Below are positions 20,701 to 29,800 of a DNA stretch of 64,000 bases, piece after piece (the first letter of the stretch is position 1; each line of letters begins with the position of its first letter). Under the pieces are notes generated by a model, which did not search any database, had not been told where the DNA came from, and was given only the letters and a program-made list of their open reading frames with translations. The DNA is taken from positions 50,659-114,658 of the forward strand of contig NZ_RCBY01000716.1 of NCBI RefSeq assembly GCF_003838195.1, in the 5' to 3' direction. A program made the translations under genes and the position numbers. Origin of the DNA: Okeania hirsuta (GTDB lineage: Bacteria > Cyanobacteriota > Cyanobacteriia > Cyanobacteriales > Microcoleaceae).

Positions 20701-21491
20701 ATATAACCAAATTGAGTAGCTTTAATATAGATTTGACTCAAATTAAAGAAACCCTCAAAAAAAGTCTAGCAGAGGCATTGTATACAGATATCAGTGAAAT
20801 AGAAGAAGACAAAAAGTTTGTAGATTTAGGTTTAGATTCTATTGTTGGAGTAGAATGGATAACTGAAATCAATAAAACTTACAACTTAAATATAAAGGCC
20901 ACTAAACTATACGACTATCCTACCTTATTAGATTTCGCAAAGTATATCGCTGATACCCTATTAACTCAAGGTAAAAATCTTGATGGGTCGCGATCGCCAT
21001 CTGCCCAAACTGGAACAACTATCAGTAACCAATCTCTAAAATTAACTGACTCCCAGAACAATTTCTTACAAATCAAAGAAACTTTGAAGCAACAATTAGC
21101 GGAAGCCTTGTATGCGGATATCAGTGAAATAGAAGAAGACAAAAAGTTTGTGGATTTAGGTTTAGATTCTATTGTTGGAGTAGAATGGATAACTGAAATC
21201 AATAAAACTTACAACTTAAATATAAAAGCTACTAAACTATACGACTACCCTACCTTATTGGATTTCGCCAAACATATTACCCAGGAAATTTATTCTACAG
21301 GAGGAAGTAAATTCCCCACAGAGCATAAAGAATCTATTCAAAAAGATTATTTACCTGGAAATTCACAAGCACAAATCAAAGAAAAATTACGCTCAATATT
21401 GAGTAGAGTAGCTAATGGAGAATTAACAGTCCAGGAAGGAAATAAAATGATTCAACAAGTCAAGAATCAACAGGACTTACGCAAAATATGA
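17766..21491 (+). CDS. PKS KS-AT with tandem beta-branching ACPs
   Basis: Protein of 1,241 aa. The KS has Cys185 in QTACSTS and lacks a long N-terminal coiled coil, as expected for a KS fed by an NRPS. The AT has GHSVGEY (Ser638) and HAFHS (malonyl). There is no KR, so the beta-ketone stays. Two ACPs follow, with Ser1025 and Ser1135 in LGLDSIVGVEW. The Trp six residues after the serine is the mark of ACPs that undergo HMG-type beta-branching. The C-terminal 35 residues form a predicted helical hairpin like the one ending the halogenase-ACP protein. The module should extend glycine by malonate and present beta-ketoacyl-ACP to the downstream cassette. The sequence before the ATG is A-rich, with no clear ribosome-binding site. 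Confidence 0.94.
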   Translation: MNPQDEENLIDDLGIAVIGMSGRFPQSEDTDKFWQNLQDGVECISFFSEEELLESGVKAELLNNPNYVKARAMMSDIDMFDASFFSYSRKEAECIDPQQRLFLECAWEAIEKGGYDPDTYEGLIGVYAGSGMNHYLLKNLYPSLDYDNQLNSYQLMINSDKDFLATRVAYKLNLRGPAVNVQTACSTSLVAVHTACQSLLNGECDLALAGGVSIQLPQKSGHLYREGMIFSPDGHCRTFDAQAKGTITGDGVGVVLLKRLNNAIADGDSIQAIIKGSAINNDGSLKVGYTAPSIEGQAAVIAEAHAVAGIDPETISYIEAHGTGTELGDPVEIAALTQAFKYSTEKKGFCAIGSLKSNMGHLDAAAGVAGLIKTVLALKHKLIPPTLHFEEPNPQIDFVNSPLYVNATLSEWKTNGTPRRAGVSSFGIGGTNAHIILEEAPEQIKQENSPERPTNLLTLSAKTSEALTQLVANYQNYIETNQELEIADICYTANTGRKHFKHRLATIVENQQQLLEKLKSYQLQEPVTQLYSGESPNKIVKTAFLFTGQGSQYVDMGRQLYEQAPTFRQALDECDQILQPYLEVPLLEIIYPKDAQKSTSDLLDQTAYTQPALFALEYALFKLWSSWGVRPDVVMGHSVGEYVAATVAGVFSLEDGLKLIAMRGKLMQKLPSGGEMVSVMASESQVTEAIKEYSSQVTIAAVNGPESIVISGESAAIAKICSEFESVGVKTKKLQVSHAFHSPLMEPMLTEFGRVAKEITYTRPKIQLISNVTGEEVDDGIASAEYWVNHVRQPVKFVQGMETLHKQGAEIFLEIGPKPILLGMGRECLMGEKKVWLSSLRSGKPDWLQMLQSLGELYVRAIKIDWLGFDQDYSRNKVELPTYPWQRKSYWIKDTRQQTTQDKKSITSVEKVKLDGANIQSQEVQRDTDQIILQQPKLRLSAPESLDVENTAPVIEANTKMKLAQLPVQGQPAAGVEENITKLSSFNIDLTQIKETLKKSLAEALYTDISEIEEDKKFVDLGLDSIVGVEWITEINKTYNLNIKATKLYDYPTLLDFAKYIADTLLTQGKNLDGSRSPSAQTGTTISNQSLKLTDSQNNFLQIKETLKQQLAEALYADISEIEEDKKFVDLGLDSIVGVEWITEINKTYNLNIKATKLYDYPTLLDFAKHITQEIYSTGGSKFPTEHKESIQKDYLPGNSQAQIKEKLRSILSRVANGELTVQEGNKMIQQVKNQQDLRKI
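20787..21268 (+). repeat. Near-identical duplication of the branching ACP
   Basis: Segments 20787-20938 and 21117-21268 (152 bp each, 330 bp apart) differ at about five positions by eye. They encode the two ACP cores. The linker between them is not conserved. Confidence 0.9.
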
Positions 21492-21601
21492 AAATATACG
21501 CCACTTGTAGGGATTTAATGCCGTTAACTCCTACTAGATATGGTGACTATGACTAAGTCCTGATCGAGTAAAAATTATGATTTTTCAGGAGAATGAATAT
21601 T

Positions 21602-21841
21602 ATGAACAAAGAACAAATATTTAATATAATCAAAAAACATACTTGTGAAATAGCACCAGAATTAGAAAGAGTACCTCTATCACCAACTGATAGTCTAAAA
21701 AATTTAGGCATTGATTCAGTAAGTAGGGCAGAAATTATAATGATGGTCATGGAAGACTTATCCTTAAATATTCCACGCATAGAATTAGCAGGAGCCAACA
21801 ATCTAGGAGAACTGGCCGATATATTTGCCAGCAAATTATAA
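21602..21841 (+). CDS. Free-standing donor ACP of the HMG (beta-branching) cassette
   Basis: Small ACP of 79 aa with LGIDSVSRAEIIMMVME around the phosphopantetheine serine. It resembles the CurB/JamF type that carries malonyl and then acetyl for HMG-CoA synthase-like enzymes. I prefer the ATG at 21602 over the one at 21593, because AGGAG at 21587-21591 is about 10 nt from the former and only 1 nt from the latter. It lacks the Trp of branching acceptor ACPs, which fits a donor role. It lies directly before the decarboxylating KS and the HMG synthase and is probably co-transcribed with them. Confidence 0.9.
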   Translation: MNKEQIFNIIKKHTCEIAPELERVPLSPTDSLKNLGIDSVSRAEIIMMVMEDLSLNIPRIELAGANNLGELADIFASKL

Positions 21842-21882
21842 GCAGTGAATCATGGGAATTAACAAAACTAGAGGGCTTATCA

Positions 21883-23106
21883 ATGAGCAACATAGAGATA
21901 ACAGGTATGGGCATTGTTACTTCCATTGGTCAAGGAATTGCTACTTTTAAAGAAGCTCTGTTATCAGGGAAAACTCAATTTGCTTATTTAAAACAGCCTG
22001 GACGTGAAAGCGTCAAACCATTTATTGGTGGCGAAATTCCCGATATTGAAACCAGAACCCTATTTCCTGAGTATAGTGGACTTTTGCGCGCTGCTACTAA
22101 GAGCGCCCAAGTAGCAACAGTAGCCGTCGCTGAAGCCTGGCAAGATGCTCAACTCACCTCCAGCCAAGTTAACCCAGAACGAGTAGGATTAGTTGTAGGT
22201 GGTTCAAACTTACAACAACGTTATCAGCAAGAAATCTGGCAACGTTATAATTCACGTCAGGAGTTTATACGACCAACTTATGGACTGACGTTTTGGGATA
22301 CAGATATATTGGGTCTGATTTCCCAGTGTTTTCAGATTCAAGGCGAGGGATATAGTGTAGGAGGAGCTTCCGCTAGTGGAGGAGTTGCTATAATTCATGC
22401 TGCCCGTCAAATTTTAATGGGGAATAGTGATATTTGCATTGCCTTGGGAACTTTATCCGATCTATCAGGGTATGAATTACAAGCACTGATGAATTTAGGA
22501 GCAATGGGAAGCGAACGTTTCGCCGATCGCCCAGACCTTGCTTGTAGGCCATTTGACCAAGACCATGATGGCTTTATTTATGGAGAAGGTTGTGGAGTAG
22601 TTATTTTAGAAAGCACTGACCACGCTCGACAACGGGGCGCTAAATCCCATGGTCAACTTAAGGGTTGGGGATTTGCTTTAGATGGGAACCGTAGTCCTGA
22701 ACCTTCCCAAAAAGGTGAAGAGCGGGCTATAAATACTGCTTTAGCCATGGCAGACCTTCAACCAGAGAGTATTGATTATGTGAATACCCACGGTACTGGT
22801 TCTCCCCTTGGTGACAAAACAGAAGTGGGAGCTTTAAAATCTGCGGGACTTCAGCATTGCCTACTCAACTCAACAAAATCTTTAACTGGACACTGTCTAA
22901 CTGCTGCTGGTGTAGTGGAAGCGATCGCCACTATATTACAAATGAAATTTGGTTTTTGTCATCCTACCAAAAATTTAGTCAATCCCATTGATACCAGTTT
23001 AAATTGGGTGAAAGAAACTTCTGTTCAAGCTGAGATTAAATATGCGATCAGCAACAGCTTTGGTTTTGGGGGAATTAATACAGCTTTATTAATAGCACAG
23101 GAGTAG
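21883..23106 (+). CDS. Decarboxylating ketosynthase of the beta-branching cassette
   Basis: KS-fold protein of 407 aa. Where elongating KSs carry the nucleophilic Cys, this protein reads VGGASASGG, so the Cys is replaced by Ser, as in CurC/JamG-type KS homologues that only decarboxylate malonyl-ACP. The two His motifs remain (NTHGTGSPLGD and KSLTGH), as decarboxylation needs. Product: acetyl on the free-standing ACP encoded just upstream. The stop lies four bases before the next ATG. Confidence 0.93.
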   Translation: MSNIEITGMGIVTSIGQGIATFKEALLSGKTQFAYLKQPGRESVKPFIGGEIPDIETRTLFPEYSGLLRAATKSAQVATVAVAEAWQDAQLTSSQVNPERVGLVVGGSNLQQRYQQEIWQRYNSRQEFIRPTYGLTFWDTDILGLISQCFQIQGEGYSVGGASASGGVAIIHAARQILMGNSDICIALGTLSDLSGYELQALMNLGAMGSERFADRPDLACRPFDQDHDGFIYGEGCGVVILESTDHARQRGAKSHGQLKGWGFALDGNRSPEPSQKGEERAINTALAMADLQPESIDYVNTHGTGSPLGDKTEVGALKSAGLQHCLLNSTKSLTGHCLTAAGVVEAIATILQMKFGFCHPTKNLVNPIDTSLNWVKETSVQAEIKYAISNSFGFGGINTALLIAQE

Positions 23107-23110
23107 ATTT

Positions 23111-24370
23111 ATGCCAAAAGTTGGAATTGAAGCACTAAATGTATATGGGGGTTCAGCTAAAATAGATGTGCGAATGTTGGGGCAAGCACGTCAGTTAGAC
23201 ATGACTCGCTTCGATAATCTGATGATGAAAGAGAAAGCAGTTGCGATGCCTTTTGAAGACCCAGTTTCTTATGCTATTAATGCAGCCAAACCTATTATTG
23301 ATGGCCTCAGCAATCTGGAAAAGCAACAAATTAAAATGGTGATAACTTGTACTGAATCTGGCATTGATTTTGGCAAGTCTATCAGCACTTATATTCAGGA
23401 TTATTTGGGGCTAAGTCGTAACTGCCGAATGTTTGAAATTAAGCAAGCTTGCTATGCATCTACAGCAGGTTTACAGATGGCATTAAACTTAATTTTGTCC
23501 CAAACATCTCCAGGGGCTAAAGCTTTAGTTATAGGAACTGATATATCCCGTTTTATTGTTACAGAGGAAGGAGAGGCTATCAACCAAGATTGGTATTTTG
23601 CAGAATCAAGTAGTGGTGCGGGAGCAGTAGCTATGTTAGTCAGTGATGTTCCTAAAATTTTCCAAGCTGATGTAGGATGTAATGGTTACTATGGCTATGA
23701 AGTCATGGACACTTGTAGACCCAACCCAGATTCAGAAGCGGGAGATGCAGATTTATCATTGCTATCTTACCTAGATTGTTGTGAAAATGCCTACCAGCAT
23801 TATCAAGAACAGGTAGAAGGGGTAGATTATCAAGAAACTTTTGATTACTTGAGCTTTCATACTCCCTTTGGAGGTATGGTTAAAGGCGCTCACAGAAGTA
23901 TGATGCGTAAGTTCAAAAGAGCAAAACCTGCCGATATAGAAGAGGACTTTCAGAAACGGGTAATGCCAGGATTAGTCTACTGCCAACAGGTAGGGAATAT
24001 CATGGGAGCGACGGTGTTTTTATCCTTAGCTAGCATGATTGACAATGCAGATTTTAGCAAACCCCGACGAATAGGTATATTCTCTTATGGTTCCGGTTGT
24101 TGTTCGGAATTTTATAGTGGAGTTGCCTTTCCACAAGGAAAAGAAATTCAAGATCAACAAAATATTGGATATCACTTAGCCAGTCGCTATTCCTTAAATA
24201 TGGAAGAATATGAGCAGTTACTGAATTATAGTTCGAGAGTTGCCTTTGGCACTAGAAATGTAACTTTAGATTACGAACTATTCCCTGGTGTGTGGAAACA
24301 AATTGAAGGTAAAGGTCGCTTAGTGCTGAAAAGAATCAAGGAATTTCACCGAGAATATGAATGGGTATAG
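23111..24370 (+). CDS. HMG-CoA synthase homologue (beta-branch forming)
   Basis: Protein of 419 aa of the HMG-CoA synthase family (CurD/JamH/PksG type). The active-site cysteine sits in FEIKQACYASTAGL at about residue 117. Other landmarks are the conserved ITCTESGIDFGKS stretch and a late GSGCCSEFYSG stretch. It should condense acetyl-ACP with the beta-keto group on the tandem branching ACPs to give HMG-ACP. AGGAG at 23100-23104 serves as ribosome-binding site and overlaps the end of the KS gene, so the two are translationally close. Confidence 0.95.
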   Translation: MPKVGIEALNVYGGSAKIDVRMLGQARQLDMTRFDNLMMKEKAVAMPFEDPVSYAINAAKPIIDGLSNLEKQQIKMVITCTESGIDFGKSISTYIQDYLGLSRNCRMFEIKQACYASTAGLQMALNLILSQTSPGAKALVIGTDISRFIVTEEGEAINQDWYFAESSSGAGAVAMLVSDVPKIFQADVGCNGYYGYEVMDTCRPNPDSEAGDADLSLLSYLDCCENAYQHYQEQVEGVDYQETFDYLSFHTPFGGMVKGAHRSMMRKFKRAKPADIEEDFQKRVMPGLVYCQQVGNIMGATVFLSLASMIDNADFSKPRRIGIFSYGSGCCSEFYSGVAFPQGKEIQDQQNIGYHLASRYSLNMEEYEQLLNYSSRVAFGTRNVTLDYELFPGVWKQIEGKGRLVLKRIKEFHREYEWV

Positions 24371-24534
24371 TTTCAATAATTAACAATTAATAATTACCTC
24401 TTTTTATAAAGAAGAGGATTGGGTAAAAGTGAATTTTTGATTTGTTTTCCATGAATGGAGAGGGTTTATACCTTTAAAATAACTCAACAAATCAAAAAAA
24501 AAAGTTAAATTCAAATACAAAGGAGATAAAACTC
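24371..24534. other. Spacer inside the beta-branching cassette
   Basis: No gene is seen in these 164 bp. A small hairpin (CCTCTT/AAGAGG, about 24398-24418) lies near the start, and an AAAGGAGAT ribosome-binding site lies before 24535. This is the longest gap inside the cassette. The halogenase gene could therefore have its own transcript or be a later insertion, but I see no convincing promoter. Confidence 0.4.
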
Positions 24535-25977
24535 ATGAGACAAGAAAATTTAGGACAATTAAAAGAAGAGTATCAAAAAAAAGGATACTGTCAAATCAGA
24601 GAATTCTTTAATGCTTCCGAAATTAAAAAACTTGAAGAAACATTAGAAACTGCCAAGGAAAAAAGTGAAGTTTCTAAAGAAAAAGTAACATTAAAGATAG
24701 GTAAATATGAGAATATTGATACAAAAGACCATGCTTATGATTTAATCAAATATGACTTTGTGTCTTCATTAATAAAAAGTAAGTTGCCTTTTTTGAATGA
24801 ACTCACGGGCAAAAAAATAATGATCATGCACAATGCCTTTTTTTCTGTTGAACCTAATCAGAAAGGATTAGGATGGCACGTCGGAGTTGGTTCATTTTCA
24901 TTTACAAAAATGGATGACTTTGGTGCATCAATATGGATTCCTTTAGATGAAATAACTAAAGAATATCGAGGCGGAATGCAATATGTTCCTCTAGATGCTT
25001 TTCCGGGGAAATTTCTTTACACTATTCATGATTTACATTTAAGAAATAATATCAAGTGGGATGAATCAAAAGGGGATTTGAATGAATATGTAGCTGGTGC
25101 CAATACTATTATGAATAAAATCACAGAAGATGTAATAGATTATACGATTGAAGATGATTATGAAGAAGACCAGTATAAAGTTGGCGATGTACTTTTCTTT
25201 AACAAATATGTATTACATCGTTCAGTCCCTTTAAACCCTGGCTTACATAAAATCCGACGTGCTTTTGTGATTCGACTTGTAGATTATGATACTCGGGTAG
25301 ATGAGGAACGTTTGGGCTTGTTTTCAACATATACTCAATTGCATTCTAGATTCTATAAAACACTACCTCGTTACAATAAAGATAGTGTTTTGGTTATGGT
25401 TTCCCGTTCAATTAAGCAGGGGTTAAAATCTCCCTATTTACGAGATATACCTTACGTTCAAAAAACATTATCAGAAAGAATTGCAGATGAATCTGAAAAT
25501 ATTTTGGAAGGTGAAAATACTTTAAGAGCAGATAACTTTGATGTTAATTTGGCTGAACTTAAAGCTAGTCTAAAAGAAAGTTTAGCAGAAGCTTTGTATG
25601 CAGATATTAGTGAAATAGAAGAAGACCAAAAATTTGTTGATTTAGGGTTAGATTCTATAGTCGGAGTTGAATGGATAGCAAGCATAAATGCAACTTATAA
25701 TTTAAACATGAAAGCTACCAAATTATATGATTATCCGACTTTATTAGATTTAGTCCAATATATTAGTAGTGAAATAAAGCCTTCTCAAAATGGCAATAAA
25801 TTGTCTCAGGGCAATCAAATTACTTCAAAAGAAGCTCCAATAAATCAAGACTTACCTGCACAATCGCAGGAAGACGTAAGACAAAAAATACGCTCAATCC
25901 TGAGTCAAGTAGCAAGTAAAAATTTAACTGCTCAAGAGGCAAATCAAATAATTGCCAAAATCAAACAAGGAAAATAA
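24535..25977 (+). CDS. Fe(II)/2-oxoglutarate halogenase fused to a beta-branching ACP
   Basis: Protein of 480 aa. Residues 1-320 are a PhyH-like Fe/2-oxoglutarate enzyme. The iron motif reads H115-V-G (in LGWHVGVGSF) with the distal His228 (KYVLHRSVP) and basic residues after it (RRAFVIR). Family hydroxylases have HxD/E. Loss of the acid to Gly opens a chloride site and marks the halogenases of the SyrB2/CurA group. Residues about 335-420 are an ACP with Ser374 in LGLDSIVGVEW, with the branching Trp. The last 35 residues repeat the helical hairpin of the KS-AT-ACP-ACP protein. Probable reaction: chlorination of the methyl carbon of HMG-ACP. In curacin and jamaicamide the halogenase is part of a larger PKS protein; here it is separate and carries its own ACP. 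Confidence 0.88.
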   Translation: MRQENLGQLKEEYQKKGYCQIREFFNASEIKKLEETLETAKEKSEVSKEKVTLKIGKYENIDTKDHAYDLIKYDFVSSLIKSKLPFLNELTGKKIMIMHNAFFSVEPNQKGLGWHVGVGSFSFTKMDDFGASIWIPLDEITKEYRGGMQYVPLDAFPGKFLYTIHDLHLRNNIKWDESKGDLNEYVAGANTIMNKITEDVIDYTIEDDYEEDQYKVGDVLFFNKYVLHRSVPLNPGLHKIRRAFVIRLVDYDTRVDEERLGLFSTYTQLHSRFYKTLPRYNKDSVLVMVSRSIKQGLKSPYLRDIPYVQKTLSERIADESENILEGENTLRADNFDVNLAELKASLKESLAEALYADISEIEEDQKFVDLGLDSIVGVEWIASINATYNLNMKATKLYDYPTLLDLVQYISSEIKPSQNGNKLSQGNQITSKEAPINQDLPAQSQEDVRQKIRSILSQVASKNLTAQEANQIIAKIKQGK

Positions 25978-26037
25978 CCTAATCCTTTAGTCCCCACAAA
26001 AATCAATGAATTTCATCGATAATATAAATTTATAGCT

Positions 26038-26805
26038 ATGGACTACTATCAAACCCTAAAAGTTAATTATCAGCCTGCTGTACAAAGAATTCAGATATAT
26101 CGACCTGACGCTAACAATAGCATTAATCCCGAACTAGCCCAAGAATTATTGTTAGCTTTACAAGCTGCTGAAGCAGAAGAAACAGTTAAAGTAGTGATTC
26201 TAGAAGGACTACCTGATGTGTTTTGTACGGGGATGGATTTTCAAGAAGTAGCAGATGGAAGGGAACTTGATCCAAAACAGAATATGCACAGTTACTACAA
26301 CATCTTGAAACAGATGTATCAAAGTAGCAAAGTGATTTTATCAAGAGTCCGTGGGAGGGTGCAAGCAGGAGGTGTGGGTTTGGTAGCAGCTAGCGATATA
26401 GTTGTTGCGGATCAAACTGCTACCTTCGTTTTATCTGAACTTTTATTTGGCTTGTTACCTGCTTGTGTATTGCCATTTTTGATTCGTCGAGTAGGGTTCC
26501 AAAAAGCTCAACGTTTATCACTAACAACTCAACCAATTTCAGCATCAGAGGCTTATAACTGGGGGTTAGTTGATGAATATAATGAGGATACTAATAAGTC
26601 AATTAATCAATATATTCGACGTCTAAGATATTTAGAATCATCCGGAGTCAAAGAGTTAAAAGACTTGATGAATAAATTATGGATTATTCAAGAAGAAACT
26701 CAAGATTTAGTTGTAAATACGTCTTGTAGTATGATGGTAAAACCTGCTTTTCGCGAAAAAATTAGACTATTTATACAAGAGGGGGTGTTTCCATGGCAAA
26801 GTTGA
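26038..26805 (+). CDS. ECH1, dehydratase of the beta-branching cassette
   Basis: Crotonase-fold protein of 255 aa. It has the VQAGGVGLVAASDIVVA oxyanion-hole region and SELLFGLLPACVLPFLIRRVG, typical of the ECH1 group (CurE/JamI/PksH). It should dehydrate (chloro)HMG-ACP to a 3-methylglutaconyl-ACP. The gene overlaps the ECH2-PKS gene by 13 bp, so the two are very likely translationally coupled. No clear ribosome-binding site precedes the ATG. Confidence 0.92.
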   Translation: MDYYQTLKVNYQPAVQRIQIYRPDANNSINPELAQELLLALQAAEAEETVKVVILEGLPDVFCTGMDFQEVADGRELDPKQNMHSYYNILKQMYQSSKVILSRVRGRVQAGGVGLVAASDIVVADQTATFVLSELLFGLLPACVLPFLIRRVGFQKAQRLSLTTQPISASEAYNWGLVDEYNEDTNKSINQYIRRLRYLESSGVKELKDLMNKLWIIQEETQDLVVNTSCSMMVKPAFREKIRLFIQEGVFPWQS

Positions 26806-29800
26806 ATTTTAATCAGGACTCAGTTAAGGGTAATTCTAAGGCACAACTGGTGGAGTTGGGAAATGGTGTTGTTCAAATCACTATGAATGATGAGGAGAAC
26901 AGAAATAATTTTTCCCAGGAAATGGTGACAGGATTATTTCAATGTTTTCAAGCAGTTAGAGAGAATAAGAACTATAAAGTAGTTATATTGGCAGGAACTA
27001 ATAATTACTTTGGCACTGGTGTTAGTGGCGAACAGTTAATGTCAACTTTTCAAACAGAAGATAACTTTTCTGTTGAGAAAATTACTGAGCTATTAACTTT
27101 GGCACTAAATTGTCCGATACCTGTTATTGCTGCTATAGAAGGTCACGCATTAGGCGGTGGTTTTGCTATAGGTTTATATGCAGATTTACTTGTGCTGAGT
27201 CAAGAAAGTTTTTATGCCAGTAACTTTCTGAAATATGGTTTTATTCCTGGAGCTGGAGCAGTATTTATATTACTTAAAAAGCTAGGGTTAGAACTAGGAC
27301 AAGAAATGGTGTACACCGCCCGCAATTATCGTGGGAAAGAATTAGAAAAGCGGGGAATTCCTTTTCCAGTTTTACCTAGAAAGGAAGTGCTAAAGTTTGC
27401 CAGAAAAATTGCTAATGAAATAGCAGAAAAACCAAGGTTGTCTCTAGTTACTTTAAAGAAATACTTAATTTCAGATATTAGAAAAAAATTACAAGAGGTG
27501 CTTCCCAAAGAAGTAGAAATGCAAGAAATAACCTTTAATCAACCTGAGGTGAAAAATTTGATTCTATCAAGTTTTGCAGGAGGTGAAGGTAATAAACAGG
27601 AATCATTTGATAAGAAGCAGAGTCAGTTAACAGAAGAAGAAAATATCTTATATCAATTACAGTCTGGTAATATTTCCTTAGAAAATGCAGAAACGCTACT
27701 TCTAGAAATGACTGAAGAAAAAATACCAGAAACAGTTCAGGATGTAAAAGCGATCGCTCCTGAAAATTATGATGAGTTATTATCTGAGGAATTGTTATCT
27801 TTGGTAAGTGCTGGAGAAATATCTTTAGAAGCAGCAGAAAATTTATTATTAGAAGTAGTAGAACCAGAAGAGAACACAGAAAAATTATTAAATCAGTTAC
27901 AATCAGGTGAGATTTCTTTGGAGAATGTAGAGTCAATTCTGTTAGGTTTAGATGAGGGAAAATCGCCAGCTAAAACGACAACTCAAAAAAAAATAGATAA
28001 CTATGAAAATAAATCGGTAAATACGGATAATTATGATGACTTATTATCTGAAGAATTATTGTCTTTGGTAAGCTCAGGAGAAATATCTTTAGAAGCAGCA
28101 GAAAATTTATTATTAGAATTAGAAGTAGTCAAACCAGAAGATCATACAGAAAAATTATTAAATCAGTTACAATCAGGTGATATTTCCTTGGAGAATGTAG
28201 AATCAATTCTGTTAGGTTTGGATGAGGGAAAATCGCCAGCTAAAACGACAACTCAAAAAAAAATAGATAACTATGAAAATAAATCGGTAAATCCTGATAA
28301 TTCAGAAGAATTGTTATCATTGTTAAGCTCAGGAAAAATCTCATTAGACGCAGCAGAAAATTTATTATTAGAAGTAGCACCAGAAATTAAAACAGATGTT
28401 AGTGAAGGGCTTAACTCTGGTAACAATGATATAGCGAACACAGATATAGCAATTATTGGAATCTCATGTCGATATCCAGGAGCAAATAACTGGCAAGAAT
28501 TTTGGGAAAATTTAAAGAATGGAGTTGATAGTGTAACAGATCCACCTCCTGGAAGATGGGAAGAAAAGAATTGGTATAATCCAGATCCAGAGAATCCAGG
28601 TACTGCCTATTCAAAGTGCGCTGGTTTTTTAGAGGAAATTGATAAATTTGACCCCTTATTTTTTAAAATTTCTCCCGAAGAAGCTCAGTTTGTCGAGCCT
28701 CAACAAAGAATATTTTTAGAAGAAGCTTACCATGCTATAGAGGATGCTGGATATGCTACTGATTCTCTCAAAGGTGAAAAGTGTGGAGTATTTGTGGGAG
28801 CATCAACAGGTGATTATCTCAAGTTATTGTCAATTGCTGGATTAGAGACTCATCGGTTTGTACTAACAGGAAATATTCTGTCTCTTGTACCAGCAAGAAT
28901 TGCCTACTTCCTTGACTTGAAAGGGCCAGTAGCAACTATTGATACCTCTTGTTCGTCCTCATTAGTCGCTATTCATCAAGCTTGTGAAAGTATACAGAGA
29001 GGGGAAAGCGAAATGGCGATCGCTGGAGGTATTTCTATTTGTGCAACAGCAGACTTCCAAATAGCCTCAAGTCAGTTTCAAATGATATCCCCTGATGGAC
29101 GTTGTAAAACTTTTGATGCTTCAGCGTCAGGTACAACTTGGAGCGAAGGTTGTGGCGTTATCTTGTTAAAAAGCTATAGTCAAGCAGTTCAAGACAACGA
29201 TCTTATTTATGGAGTTATCAAAGGAACGGGGGTAAATTATGATGGTAATACTAACGGAATTAGTGCCCCTAGCAGTCAATCTCAAGCTAGTTTAGAAGCA
29301 GCAGTTTATCAGAAGTTTGGCATTAATCCAGAAACTATTAGTTATGTAGAAGCTCATGGTACGGCAACACCTCTGGGAGATCCAATAGAAGTAGAAGCTT
29401 TAACAGAAGCCTTTTCTAAGTGGACGAAGAAGAAGCATTTTTGTGCGATCGGCTCGGTCAAAAGTAATATTGGCCATGCCTCAACTGCTGCTGGAGTTTC
29501 TGGTTTGATCAAGACGATTTTGTGTCTCAAAAACCAAAAATTAGTACCGTCGTTACATTTTGAGCAACCAAACCCACATATTGACTTTGAAAATAGCCCT
29601 TTTTATGTTAATACAGAATTAAAAGATTGGGAAGTTTCAGCAGGAGAACCAAGGAAAGCCGCAGTTAGTTCTTTTGGTTTTAGCGGTACTAATGCTCATA
29701 TTGTTATAGAAGAAGCTCCTAGTGAAGTCAGAAGTCAGAAGTCAAAAGTCAGAAGTGAAGAATATTTAGAACGTTCTCTGCATTTGTTAACTTTATCGGC

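Noticed and set aside
24535..25500. Ordinary phytanoyl-CoA dioxygenase-like hydroxylase
   Set aside because: The acidic iron ligand is Gly in the H-V-G motif, and the fusion to a branching ACP inside an HMG cassette favours a halogenase.
27640..28402. CRISPR-like repeat array
   Set aside because: The repeats are long, in frame and protein-coding with no unique spacers of constant size; no CRISPR array was seen in the window.
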